From positions 1 through 37,494 of the IMG/VR virus record IMGVR_UViG_3300010413_000160: a DNA stretch of 37,494 nucleotides; one strand, written 5' to 3'. The notes beneath the pieces were generated by a model that had not been told where the DNA came from, ran no database searches, and worked only from the letters and a program-made list of their open reading frames with translations. The translations under genes were made by a program, and so were the position numbers. Numbering within the stretch: the stretch's first letter is position 1; every line of letters begins with the position of its first letter. Positions 17,514 through 24,330 of the stretch are shown here, in pieces. Origin of the DNA: a virus.

Positions 17514-17524
17514 GGTGAAGTTTC
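17514..17524 (-). promoter_or_regulatory. Dispersed motif copy 2 (minus strand, GAAACTTCACC)
   Basis: GGTGAAGTTTC on the plus strand is the reverse of the motif half GAAACTTCACC. The AT-rich left half (AAATTAAGC) is absent here. It sits between the two divergent start regions and is oriented with the minus-strand genes. Confidence 0.5.
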
Positions 17525-17575
17525 CCTGATTTCATGGGGAATTCACGGATTACTTATCTCAGACATTGATTTCTT

Positions 17576-17584
17576 TGTTATAAT
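17576..17584 (+). promoter_or_regulatory. Extended -10 promoter for the 17.6 kb operon
   Basis: TG-T-TATAAT is a perfect extended -10 element, 38 bases before the ATG at 17622. No good -35 hexamer is seen, as is common with extended -10 promoters. An RNA start near 17591 would leave a leader of about 30 bases with an AAAGGGAG ribosome binding site. Confidence 0.65.
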
Positions 17585-17621
17585 ATACGTGCTAATTTTG
17601 AAAAGGGAGACCAGATAGGAT

Positions 17622-18536
17622 ATGAGTACGATAAATACACGCATGTCACTGATCCATCACGGCAGCAAACCGTTTGACATCAAGAAGTTTATGCCTGTCG
17701 AAAATCAAGAGTACCGCAATAAGCCAACGGGTGGTCTGTGGGCTTCACCCGTCGGCGCAAGTTTCGGCTGGAAAGAATGGTGCATCCAAGAGAGTTTCCA
17801 TGTCAGCAAGCTGGATACATGGTTCAAGTTTGATATCGAGGGCTGGGTTTATAAGATTGACAGCATAGAAGATATGAAAGACATGTTTACCACTGTGAAC
17901 GGCGTTGTTCTGACAAGTCCCGACTTTGAAGAGCTGGTGGACAACGGCGTAGACGCGATCTGGCTAACGTTAAAAGGCGAGCGAGAAACGCGACTGTCTG
18001 TAACACGCCAAAACCTGTACGGGTGGGATTGCGAGTGCGTTCTGGTTCTCAACCCTGAGTGCATTATTATCAATGGCAAACACATCGTATGGGATATGCC
18101 TAAAAAAAAAGATATGTCAAATGGTTACACGTATCGACGGGGTGACGTTCTGGATAGAGCTGGGTCTGGACGACAACGACCAAATCCTAACGATGACCTG
18201 TGGTACGCGCTAGAATACAACCCCTCCCAGTCGTTCAACCACGACGAAGTAGTCAGTATTCTGGCTGAAGTGCCGGGTGAGAACGATGAGCTCTCGTGGT
18301 GGTGGGTGCTGGAGCTGACACGTGAGCGCTACATTCTCGTATCAGGCTGGTGTGACTTTACTGGATGGGATTGCCAGTCTGGTATAGAGGAGTATCCTAT
18401 TGTTGGCAATAAATATGACGCACCGTTATATGCGCCAGCATCGGAGGAATATACAGGGCGTACGATCCGGTCGAACCTGACAAAACAGCTATCGGGTACA
18501 CAGCCTAAATACACATACATGGAGAATAGGAAATGA
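17622..18536 (+). CDS. Unknown two-part phage protein with Trp-rich domains
   Basis: I cannot name this 304-residue protein. The first half (about residues 8-165) has the segment GGLWASPVGASFGWKEWC, a pattern I associate with uncharacterised phage and bacterial proteins. The second half (about 190-275) has WWWVLEL and the motif VSGWCDFTGWDCQSG, also seen in uncharacterised phage proteins. The gene therefore looks like a fusion of two usually separate small phage proteins. It is first in a plus-strand operon with its own promoter, and the next start codon overlaps its end. Host takeover or defence evasion is possible but untested. Confidence 0.75.
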   Translation: MSTINTRMSLIHHGSKPFDIKKFMPVENQEYRNKPTGGLWASPVGASFGWKEWCIQESFHVSKLDTWFKFDIEGWVYKIDSIEDMKDMFTTVNGVVLTSPDFEELVDNGVDAIWLTLKGERETRLSVTRQNLYGWDCECVLVLNPECIIINGKHIVWDMPKKKDMSNGYTYRRGDVLDRAGSGRQRPNPNDDLWYALEYNPSQSFNHDEVVSILAEVPGENDELSWWWVLELTRERYILVSGWCDFTGWDCQSGIEEYPIVGNKYDAPLYAPASEEYTGRTIRSNLTKQLSGTQPKYTYMENRK

Positions 18537-18757
18537 TGGTTACACATAGGGCATGCAAGCTGTCGTGGCTGATAAAAAAGCTGAACAAGATACTCGAGGA
18601 AGAGGGCGACATCCGTGTGTGGGTAGTCGGTGACATGGACTACCCGCTGGAGCTCGGTGGGCTTACACCAATGGTGCACGTGGCTGACAATGATTTCAAC
18701 AAGACCACGCGCGATTGGTCGGACACGCATACGGATAAAGTCCTTTACATAGGCTAG
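18533..18757 (+). CDS. Small unknown phage protein
   Basis: This 74-residue protein starts four bases before the preceding stop ends (ATGA overlap). An N-terminal helix (WLIKKLNKILEEEGD) is followed by strands around VWVVGDMDY and a final VLYIG. The layout (helix, then short strand with a D/P-rich loop, closing strand) is seen in many small uncharacterised phage proteins. The function is unknown. Confidence 0.75.
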   Translation: MMVTHRACKLSWLIKKLNKILEEEGDIRVWVVGDMDYPLELGGLTPMVHVADNDFNKTTRDWSDTHTDKVLYIG

Positions 18758-18770
18758 AAAGGATCGTAAT

Positions 18771-18899
18771 ATGGACAGGAAAACAAAAAATATGGTGGAG
18801 AATATACTCGTGGCTGTGTTCATAGTGATCGTTATAATAGTCACTGTGGCAATTGTGACTGGCACAATCAATGACCCTAACTGGCTGAGGCTGCCGTGA
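18771..18899 (+). CDS. Small single-span membrane protein
   Basis: This 42-residue protein has a basic N-terminus (MDRKTKN), one strongly hydrophobic segment (about residues 9-32, rich in Val and Ile) and a short polar tail. AAAGGATC lies 6 bases before the ATG. The stop overlaps the GTG start of the HNH gene. Small membrane proteins like this can act in superinfection exclusion or host membrane modification, but no family was recognised. Confidence 0.7.
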   Translation: MDRKTKNMVENILVAVFIVIVIIVTVAIVTGTINDPNWLRLP

Positions 18900-19426
18900 G
18901 CGAGAGATTATACGGACTTGAGCCTGTCAGAAGTCTGCCTGTTGACATGGAGGATATAGGCTATCTCTCACAGATCGCTGGTATCCTCTATCAAGGCAAC
19001 GGCGAGAACCTGTTACTGCTCTTGCCTGGTTCTGATTTCGATGCTTTGCGATACGGCAATGTGCTTGTGCATATGCCTGCCGAGAGCGAATGGGCGGCTA
19101 TCGTCAAAGCTACGGACAACCCCAACTATCTTGACACGTTGCGCAAAATATGGATGCGCAAAGCACAGAGGATTATTTCAGGGAAAGTTCAACAGATTAT
19201 CTGGAGGCGAGACGGGTTTACGTGCATGTACTGCGCGCAACAGATGGGTGACGTACAGCTCACTGTAGACCATTTCATGCCGCTAAGTTTAGGAGGTGAA
19301 GATAACGAGCACAACTATGTATCTGCATGTGTACGCTGCAACCGCGAGAAAGGTGCGATGCATCCGCGCGACTGGTGCGAATACAGATCGTTAGACTTTG
19401 GCTGGTTCGTGAAGTATTTAGGTTGA
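18896..19426 (+). CDS. HNH endonuclease (McrA-type Zn finger nuclease)
   Basis: The last 75 residues of this 176-residue protein form a classic HNH nuclease with a zinc site. After IIWRRDGFTCMYC come VDHFMPLSLGG, then NYVSACVRCNREKG. The two CxxC pairs (Cys in CMYC and CVRC) bind zinc and the DH of VDH is the catalytic region. Residues 1-90 are an unrelated N-terminal domain. It starts at a GTG overlapping the preceding stop. It could be a homing enzyme, a packaging-associated nuclease or a host-DNA-degrading enzyme. Its location among small early genes argues against packaging. Confidence 0.85.
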   Translation: MSERLYGLEPVRSLPVDMEDIGYLSQIAGILYQGNGENLLLLLPGSDFDALRYGNVLVHMPAESEWAAIVKATDNPNYLDTLRKIWMRKAQRIISGKVQQIIWRRDGFTCMYCAQQMGDVQLTVDHFMPLSLGGEDNEHNYVSACVRCNREKGAMHPRDWCEYRSLDFGWFVKYLG

Positions 19427-19438
19427 AGGGAGCGTAAA

Positions 19439-19600
19439 GTGAACCTAGAATTTGCAAGACAAATCCTGCCGTGGATCAATATCGGCATAGGCGTAGACTT
19501 GTTGCAGCAGGCTGGCTACCAATATTGTGTGGACGACTCCAGTGAGAGCAAGCTGGTACTCAAGGATATAAAGGGAGCGTCAATCGAAATCAATCTTTAG
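19439..19600 (+). CDS. Small unknown protein (GTG start)
   Basis: This 53-residue frame begins at a GTG, 8 bases from GAAGGGAG. It is soluble, with an amphipathic first half and a C-terminal pair of strands (KLVLKDIKGASIEINL). It fits snugly between the HNH gene and the small membrane-protein genes, without overlap. The function is unknown. Confidence 0.6.
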   Translation: MNLEFARQILPWINIGIGVDLLQQAGYQYCVDDSSESKLVLKDIKGASIEINL

Positions 19601-19615
19601 AGAAGGGAGGATACC

Positions 19616-19738
19616 GTGAAGGACGACACAAGGAGGCTGGTTTTATGGTCGTTACTGCTGGCGATAGGGAGTATCATCTGCTTGGCGGTGTCGGCGTGGC
19701 CCTTGGTTACGTTGGCGCGGTCATTGGTATCGCAATAG
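19616..19738 (+). CDS. Small membrane protein overlapping the next gene
   Basis: This is a 40-residue frame starting at GTG, 5 bases after GGGAGG. After a charged start (KDDTRRL) it has one hydrophobic segment (about residues 8-35). It overlaps the next gene in a different frame for 94 bases, and both frames give membrane segments and both have strong ribosome binding sites. Either could be the true gene. Coupled expression of both is possible. Confidence 0.45.
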   Translation: MKDDTRRLVLWSLLLAIGSIICLAVSAWPLVTLARSLVSQ

Positions 19739-19797
19739 TGAGCGTGCTGATAGCTGGCTTCGCGATATGGGATTGGCTGAACGGTTTTTACAGGTAG
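19645..19797 (+). CDS. Small membrane protein ending at array B
   Basis: This is a 50-residue frame starting at ATG, 8 bases after a perfect AGGAGG. It has one or two hydrophobic segments rich in Gly, Val and Ile (about residues 13-43) and ends in WDWLNGFYR. Its TAG stop lies inside the first degenerate box of array B, so its messenger would carry the array. It overlaps the 40-residue frame. Confidence 0.6.
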   Translation: MVVTAGDREYHLLGGVGVALGYVGAVIGIAIVSVLIAGFAIWDWLNGFYR

Positions 19798-20050
19798 CCA
19801 CACACCGAATGAAACCCATAGAAAATATGCGCGCCATAGGGCGTGTGAAACCCATTCAAAGGATGCGAGCCATAAGGAGAGAGTAACCCTATTTCGCTGT
19901 GCGAGTCATCCCCTGGCGTGAAAACCAGAAAGCCCGTGCGAGCCAATGTCGTGGCGAAAACCAATGTTCCTAAGCGAGCCGATTAAAATGTGACACCCAG
20001 ACTCCATTGTGCGAGCCGTAAATGATATGAATTCCAATATCCTGAGTGCG
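19791..20050 (+). repeat. Tandem 36-bp array B: alternating 10-bp boxes every 18 bp, seven units
   Basis: Box GTGAAACCCA or a variant begins at 19809, 19845, 19881, 19918, 19954, 19990 and 20027. Box GTGCGAGCCA or a variant begins at 19827, 19863, 19899, 19936, 19972, 20009 and 20046. Half-steps are 18 bp, sometimes 19. A first degenerate box, CAGGTAGCCA, begins at 19791 and includes the stop codon of the small membrane-protein gene. Bases between boxes are not conserved. The two boxes share the form RTG-NNA-NCCA, so they may derive from one 18-bp unit. It is followed at once by a terminator, so it is probably a transcribed 3' region. Confidence 0.9.
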
Positions 20051-20052
20051 GA

Positions 20053-20074
20053 AACCCCCTCAAACGAGGGGGTT
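20053..20074 (+). terminator. Intrinsic terminator after array B
   Basis: AACCCCCTC (20053-20061) and GAGGGGGTT (20066-20074) form a perfect 9-bp stem with an AAAC loop, followed by CTCTTTTAG. It ends the operon that starts at 17.6 kb. Confidence 0.85.
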
Positions 20075-20090
20075 CTCTTTTAGCCGGAAA

Positions 20091-20111
20091 AATAAATTAA
20101 GCGAAAGTTCG
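20091..20111 (+). promoter_or_regulatory. Dispersed motif copy 3 (AATAAATTAAGCGAAAGTTC)
   Basis: Third copy of the dispersed motif, 17 bases past the terminator. The AT-rich left half is complete. The right half has G for C (GTTC for CTTC). Confidence 0.6.
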
Positions 20112-20182
20112 TTAGCAGTGCAGCTCTTTGGGACTGCTTGGGGACGGGGTTGGCGCAGTGAAAATACTGCTTTGTGATCTGC

Positions 20183-20206
20183 TATATATTAAGCGAAACT
20201 TCACCG
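20183..20206 (+). promoter_or_regulatory. Dispersed motif copy 4 (TATTAAGCGAAACTTCACC)
   Basis: Fourth copy, matching the consensus across TTAAGCGAAACTTCACCG. It lies in the untranslated stretch before the nuclease and replication genes, an obvious place for an operator. Confidence 0.65.
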
Positions 20207-20451
20207 TTTTACCTGAAAAGGGGGTACATGTGGCGGTTTCAACATGGACACGCGGGGAAAAATCTGGTAGACTGTAAATAGTCAATCAAATGCAACGCAT
20301 AGCGACGTTGCGGGAGGCCGTGGCAAGCCTAAAAGTGCAATTTTTACAGGTTGGTTCTCACATGCCTGAGGTCGTACCGTACATTGCGCGCGGAATTGCC
20401 ACAGGCCACAGGCAGGTGAGAGGCAACCTGTTTGCTTTTCAGGGTGATGAC
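20207..20451 (+). other. GC-rich leader with several short hairpins before the nuclease gene
   Basis: This stretch has a GC content like the rest of the phage, whereas the gene after it is AT-rich. The downstream frame is open from an ATG at 20290 but has no ribosome binding site there. Self-complementary stretches are GCAACG/CGTTGC (20292-20311), TGCCTG/CAGGCA (about 20361-20416) and CAGGT/ACCTG (about 20414-20430). It may be a structured leader, or the remnant of another gene joined to the nuclease frame. Confidence 0.4.
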
Positions 20452-21090
20452 ATGACAATATATAAAAACAAAAAAACCGATACAGCAATCGCTCATACTT
20501 GTGCCTATGATGACAGAATGTTTCGAGACACTTTACGTAGTATCAAGGATATTGTCTCTGATGGTGAAAAAGTACATTTTGTCTTTGAGTTCCGAGACTT
20601 TTCTAAAGACAATCTAAAAGATATCGCAAATAAACTCGTGTGGTTGATGAGAAATGGCGATATCTTTGTTTATTTAACAACAAACAACGAGGAATCGCGT
20701 AATCTCATAAAGAAATTATCAAGCATAGAGAGCCCGATAGAACAGCTTTGCTGGGATTCTATTATGACATCACACAAGCATGGATTCCCGTGGTCTATGT
20801 TCGCTCATAGCGAGATCGAAACTCAATATCCTGTTGAAAAATACCGTATCGATATCGCGATGCCATCATTGAAAATTGCTATTGAATTAGATGGGCATGA
20901 TTATCATAAAACAAAACAGCAAAGAACGCATGATGCTAAAAAGGATAGAACATTATCCTTACTAGGGTGGCATGTAATTAGATTTACCGGAAGCGAAGTC
21001 TATAACAATCCAGTCAGTTGTGGTTATGATTTTGCAGAACTTCACAATATGGTAAAAACAGCAGAGCGAGGAGTTTACAATGAGCGTTAA
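20452..21090 (+). CDS. PD-(D/E)XK endonuclease, DUF559/Vsr-like (start uncertain)
   Basis: The C-terminal half carries a PD-(D/E)XK nuclease pattern of the DUF559/very-short-patch-repair type: SPIEQLCWDSI (first Glu), then ETQYPVEKYRIDIAMP (Asp), then KIAIELDGHDYH (Glu-x-Asp-Gly), and finally LSLLGWHVIRFTGSEVYNNP. Some such enzymes are homing nucleases, others repair or restriction enzymes. From ATG 20452 the protein has 212 residues, and AGGGTG is at 20441-20446. The frame is open upstream to 20290, which would add 54 residues without a ribosome binding site. Composition is AT-rich, as in the next gene, suggesting the two arrived together. Confidence 0.7.
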   Translation: MTIYKNKKTDTAIAHTCAYDDRMFRDTLRSIKDIVSDGEKVHFVFEFRDFSKDNLKDIANKLVWLMRNGDIFVYLTTNNEESRNLIKKLSSIESPIEQLCWDSIMTSHKHGFPWSMFAHSEIETQYPVEKYRIDIAMPSLKIAIELDGHDYHKTKQQRTHDAKKDRTLSLLGWHVIRFTGSEVYNNPVSCGYDFAELHNMVKTAERGVYNER

Positions 21091-22051
21091 GATAATGGGA
21101 ATGGTATGGGATTTAGAAATAGACAGCACACATAAACTTGTGTTGCTTGCGTATGCTGATCATGCCAGCCATGACGGGACTAACATTTATCCTAGCGTAT
21201 CAACAATAGCAAAGAAATGCTGCCTTAGCGAAAGAACGATTCAGCGTATCACAAGACAGTTAGAACAAGATGGCTATCTCGTTTCTGATAGCGATCAATC
21301 GGGCGGGAGAAATAAAACAAACCAGTGGCATATTCCATTAAAGGGTGACAAATTGACACCCTTTAAAAAAATAAAGGGTGTCAATCACGACACAAAAAAA
21401 CCGGAAAGGGTGACATCCGCGACATTAAAGGGTGACATAGCTATGTCACCCGAATCGTCATTAACCGTCAATTTAAACAACCATGAAAATATTTTTTCTG
21501 AAAAAGATAAAAACTATATCGATGGACTTCCACCAGAGGAATACTTTGATAGAGCGATAGAAAAACAACAGGAGGAATTATCGGAAAAGTTTGGAAATAG
21601 TTTTGGAAAAACAACACGGCATACAGCAGACTCAATAAGAGAAGGGGCGCATAGGTCAACTAAGTCATTTCAAGAAAATTCTAACGGCAAAGACAACAAG
21701 ATTGAAAATTTTATTCAAGGCATACCTGTTCATTTGCAAGACATTGCGAGAGCATATTACAACAGGAGTAACAACTTACCTATTAGTGATCAAGAAAAGA
21801 AGTTACATATCAAGAGTTTTGATGAACAGTATTTGAAAGGAATTACAGTGGATTCTATTCAAATGGCGTACAGTTATATGATAGACAGAAACATAGCTAT
21901 TGTCTCACCGAAGAGCCTGACTGGTATAGCAGGTTCGTTTGAGAGAGGAGAGCTCAAATTGGAAAAGCCAAATCATAAAAATAAACAAGAGGCGTTCCCT
22001 CTTGATGGCATGGTTAGCGCATCTGAATACCTCGCGGCGCGTGGGCGATGA
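21080..22051 (+). CDS. Replication initiator-like protein with winged-helix N-terminus
   Basis: Residues 1-85 of this 323-residue protein form a winged helix of the HTH_36 type (THKLVLLAYADHASHDGTNI, then PSVSTIAKKCCLSERTIQRI). Such domains occur in phage initiators and DnaD-like helicase loaders. A Lys-rich linker (about residues 88-125) contains six iterons at DNA level. The C-terminal part (about 205-300) is helical and could load the helicase. The next gene, overlapping by four bases, is the replicative helicase, supporting the role. GAGGAG lies before the ATG. The gene is AT-rich compared with its neighbours, which suggests a swapped replication module. Confidence 0.75.
   Translation: MSVKIMGMVWDLEIDSTHKLVLLAYADHASHDGTNIYPSVSTIAKKCCLSERTIQRITRQLEQDGYLVSDSDQSGGRNKTNQWHIPLKGDKLTPFKKIKGVNHDTKKPERVTSATLKGDIAMSPESSLTVNLNNHENIFSEKDKNYIDGLPPEEYFDRAIEKQQEELSEKFGNSFGKTTRHTADSIREGAHRSTKSFQENSNGKDNKIENFIQGIPVHLQDIARAYYNRSNNLPISDQEKKLHIKSFDEQYLKGITVDSIQMAYSYMIDRNIAIVSPKSLTGIAGSFERGELKLEKPNHKNKQEAFPLDGMVSASEYLAARGR
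21338..21451. other. Putative origin of replication: six iterons inside the initiator gene
   Basis: AAAGGGTG-A/T-CA occurs forward at 21340-21350, 21373-21383, 21405-21415 and 21428-21438, and inverted at 21353-21364 and 21443-21451. The last forward and inverted copies meet in a perfect 22-bp palindrome (21430-21451). The first two also face each other. An AT-rich stretch follows (about 21459-21515), as expected of an unwinding element. Iterons inside the initiator gene recall the lambda origin within gene O. Confidence 0.75.
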
Positions 22052-23346
22052 CTAAAATACCCTACTCACAGAACGCCGAAGAGGCACTGTTGGGATCAGT
22101 CATTATCGATCCGTCGTGCGCGCATCTGCTTGACCTGTCACCGTCTGATTTTTACATCCAGCGTCATAGCTGGATATGGGCGTCGGTCAGGTCTTTACAG
22201 GAAAGCGGTATCAACCCAGACTTTGTTACCCTGAGTGAAGACCTCGAAAAGAAGGGAAAGCTCGCTGAATTAGGAGGCCCTGCTTACCTGTCGTCTCTAG
22301 TTTCAAATTCTCACACCTCATCATTCAACGTTGAAAACTACGCCAATATCATCAAAGACCGCGCCGCGCGGCGTCGCATGCTGGAGATTGCGAACCGCAT
22401 GGCTAAGGCGGCGTACGATGAAGAGCAGGATGTATCGGATGTGTCCATCCAGAGCGCTCAGATGCTATCGTCCGTAACGCGTCCTGTCGGTGGCGCTCGG
22501 CATATCTCGGAGTATATATCCGCGCTGTATGATGACGTTGAAAACCGTGTGAACAACCCGAAAGATGTCTATGGTATGCAGACAGGGCTTGCTGACTTTG
22601 ACCGTATCACTGGCGGACTCCAGAAGTCGGAATCTGTTTATATTGCTGGTCGATCTGGTCTTGGTAAATCGATACTGGCTGTCCAGATGGGTGTAGGGAT
22701 GGCATCCGCTGGTCATCCAGGCGTTATCTACTCGCTTGAAATGGATGGGCTTGTTGTAACTCGGAGAATGATCTCTGCATTAGCTGAGGTCGAGACACGC
22801 AAGCTAAAGACAGGCTATCTCGAGGACGGTGACTGGCACAAATTTACCTCCGCTATTGAGTCAGCGGAACAGCTACCCATATTCCTGTCGGACGAGTCGT
22901 ACTGGACAACAGCGGGAATCAGGTCTGATCTTGCACGCCTCAAGATGACATACGGTATCGAGTGGTTTGTATTAGACTATCTCTACCTTATGTCAGACGG
23001 TATGGGTACGATGAGCATAGTGGATAGGACTGAAATGCTGTCCAGCCGTATCAAGCTGATGTGCAAGGAGTTCTGCCTGTCCGGTGTCACGATAAATTCC
23101 GTCACCAAAGAGGGTGATGTGCGTGGCTCTGAGCAGGTAAAACACGACGCTGATATTGTGTGCATGCTTATGGAACACAAGGCAGACAATACAACAAACT
23201 ATGTTGAGCTTGGAAACATGCGCACACTGCAGTTCAAAAAGGGCAGAGAGCTGGAAAGCAGCAACATATATATGCACCTGGTCAAACACGACCTGTATCC
23301 GTGGTTCTATTGCTTTGAACCAGAACCGAACGCGCAGCGTGTGTAA
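22048..23346 (+). CDS. dnaB: Replicative DNA helicase (DnaB family)
   Basis: This 432-residue protein unwinds DNA at the phage fork. The N-terminal DnaB domain is clear (YSQNAEEALLGSVIIDP, residues 6-22). The ATPase core has a Walker A motif (AGRSGLGKS, about 202-210), a following YSLEMDGLVVTRRMIS (H1a-type segment) and Walker B WFVLDYLYLM (about 306-315). The final third includes the arginine-finger region (RELESSN) seen in DnaB. Length matches bacterial DnaB (about 440-470). It is translationally coupled to the initiator-like gene. A dispersed motif copy lies just after the stop. Confidence 0.93.
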   Translation: MTKIPYSQNAEEALLGSVIIDPSCAHLLDLSPSDFYIQRHSWIWASVRSLQESGINPDFVTLSEDLEKKGKLAELGGPAYLSSLVSNSHTSSFNVENYANIIKDRAARRRMLEIANRMAKAAYDEEQDVSDVSIQSAQMLSSVTRPVGGARHISEYISALYDDVENRVNNPKDVYGMQTGLADFDRITGGLQKSESVYIAGRSGLGKSILAVQMGVGMASAGHPGVIYSLEMDGLVVTRRMISALAEVETRKLKTGYLEDGDWHKFTSAIESAEQLPIFLSDESYWTTAGIRSDLARLKMTYGIEWFVLDYLYLMSDGMGTMSIVDRTEMLSSRIKLMCKEFCLSGVTINSVTKEGDVRGSEQVKHDADIVCMLMEHKADNTTNYVELGNMRTLQFKKGRELESSNIYMHLVKHDLYPWFYCFEPEPNAQRV

Positions 23347-23357
23347 GCTGCCACGAG

Positions 23358-23380
23358 AAATAAATTAAGCGAAACTTCCG
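23358..23380 (+). promoter_or_regulatory. Dispersed motif copy 5 (AAATTAAGCGAAACTTCC)
   Basis: Fifth copy, 11 bases after the helicase stop. The core matches the consensus, but the final ACC is CCG. Confidence 0.6.
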
Positions 23381-23463
23381 TAGTTCAGCAGCGATCCGGA
23401 GAAAGTTGAGAAACTGGAGAAGAATCTTGTCGAGTTCGTGGTAGAATGGGGTAGGTATGTTAG

Positions 23464-23490
23464 CTTATGCGTTCTAGTTCTGAGCATAAG
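23464..23490 (+). other. Inverted repeat upstream of a zinc-ribbon gene
   Basis: CTTATGC (23464-23470) and GCATAAG (23484-23490) could pair over a 13-base loop. No T-run follows, so an operator or leader hairpin is more likely than a terminator. The rest of the 170-base gap before 23517 shows no clear promoter. Confidence 0.4.
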
Positions 23491-23516
23491 ATTGGTGACA
23501 GAAAGGAGCGTACTGT

Positions 23517-23735
23517 ATGCCAAGATACAGCAAAGAGTCTGTTCAGGCTCAGCGTGAGTTTTATGCAATAGCAGCTACACGCTACTACGAGATCGAGAAC
23601 ACGAAAAAGGCGGCTAGGACGGATTACTGTCCTGAATGTAAGAAAGTTAGAGATTTTTCGCGCAGAGAGGAGGGGGATTGGGAGTCGTTTACATGCCTGT
23701 CATGCGGGTATACGCACTCAGCGAGGACGCGCTAG
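23517..23735 (+). CDS. Small zinc-ribbon protein
   Basis: This 72-residue protein carries two CxxC pairs (CPEC, about residues 38-41, and CLSCG, about 60-64) and a basic helix before them. The spacing fits a zinc ribbon of the kind used to bind nucleic acid or RNA polymerase. GAAAGGAG lies before the ATG. It is the first gene after the helicase and is translationally linked to the next gene, a membrane protein starting at its stop. The function is unknown. Confidence 0.75.
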   Translation: MPRYSKESVQAQREFYAIAATRYYEIENTKKAARTDYCPECKKVRDFSRREEGDWESFTCLSCGYTHSARTR

Positions 23736-23935
23736 TGGAAACAAAGTACATATCGCGTATTCTCGTTGGCGTGTTCCTCGCAATGATATGGCTGGCTGGC
23801 CTGTTTACACTTCAGGCTTACACGCATGGACGCGTTGAGGACTGCTGGTTCTTTATACTGCCGCCTGTTGCGTATTTTTGCGGCTACTATGCTATGAAAT
23901 GGGCGCAGTTGATCGATGACGGAAGGGATGACTGA
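23735..23935 (+). CDS. Two-span membrane protein (GTG start overlapping preceding stop)
   Basis: This protein has 66 residues with two hydrophobic segments (about residues 6-28, ISRILVGVFLAMIWLAG, and 37-58, WFFILPPVAYFCGYYA). GAGGA is 7 bases before the GTG at 23735, which overlaps the preceding TAG. The frame also opens upstream to 23678 (TTG) and 23693 (ATG), but those starts lie inside the zinc-ribbon gene without a clear site. The function is unknown. Confidence 0.6.
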   Translation: METKYISRILVGVFLAMIWLAGLFTLQAYTHGRVEDCWFFILPPVAYFCGYYAMKWAQLIDDGRDD

Positions 23936-23937
23936 AC

Positions 23938-24330
23938 ATGAAAGCCGACTACAAAGATATCACCTCTCGTATTGACGAGAAGCCATCGTGGTACGACCAG
24001 AACGGCGTGCCGCGCTACGGTAAGTTTCACCCTGATAACTGCCCTGATATTTATGCTAACATGGTTGTGTTGATGCGCATTGAATGTCAGTCGTGCGGTA
24101 TGCCGTTCGATGTCGAGCTCCACAAGGATGATTACTTTGGTACTCACTTGGGTATTCCGCGCACGTGGCATTATGGAGACCCGCCAAGACACGGCCATTC
24201 TGGCGGCGTCAGGTGCGCGGGCGAGACCATGAACTGCATTGACATAGAGGTTCTAAAAGTCTACAAGCGCAACCACAACAAAAAATCGGGATGGGCGCGC
24301 GTCAAGGAATTGGAACAGAAGTGCAATTAA
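23938..24330 (+). CDS. Conserved phage protein, Cys/His-rich
   Basis: This 130-residue protein has the features of a widespread uncharacterised phage family: DITSRIDEKPSWYDQNGVPR at the N-terminus, then CQSCG, then HYGDPPRHGHSGG and the C-terminal MNCIDIEVLKV. The Cys and His residues could bind zinc. The function is unknown in the family as far as I know. It overlaps the start of the downstream methyltransferase. Confidence 0.8.
   Translation: MKADYKDITSRIDEKPSWYDQNGVPRYGKFHPDNCPDIYANMVVLMRIECQSCGMPFDVELHKDDYFGTHLGIPRTWHYGDPPRHGHSGGVRCAGETMNCIDIEVLKVYKRNHNKKSGWARVKELEQKCN

Larger units (their letters stand above)
17420..17621. promoter_or_regulatory. Divergent intergenic control region
   Basis: About 200 bases separate the ribbon-helix-helix gene (minus) from the plus-strand operon. 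They hold a direct repeat of TGTGGTTTTTAT (about 17439-17450 and 17493-17504), a minus-strand copy of the dispersed motif (17514-17524), and a plus-strand promoter (17576-17584). On the minus strand a TGTATAAC at about 17455-17462 may be the -10 region of the leftward promoter. The repeats are good operator candidates for the adjacent regulator. Confidence 0.6.

Noticed and set aside
19798-20289. A tRNA gene cluster in the 490-base gene-free stretch
   Set aside because: No cloverleaf with a T-arm GGTTCGA-type sequence could be drawn; the stretch is explained by array B, a terminator and motif copies.
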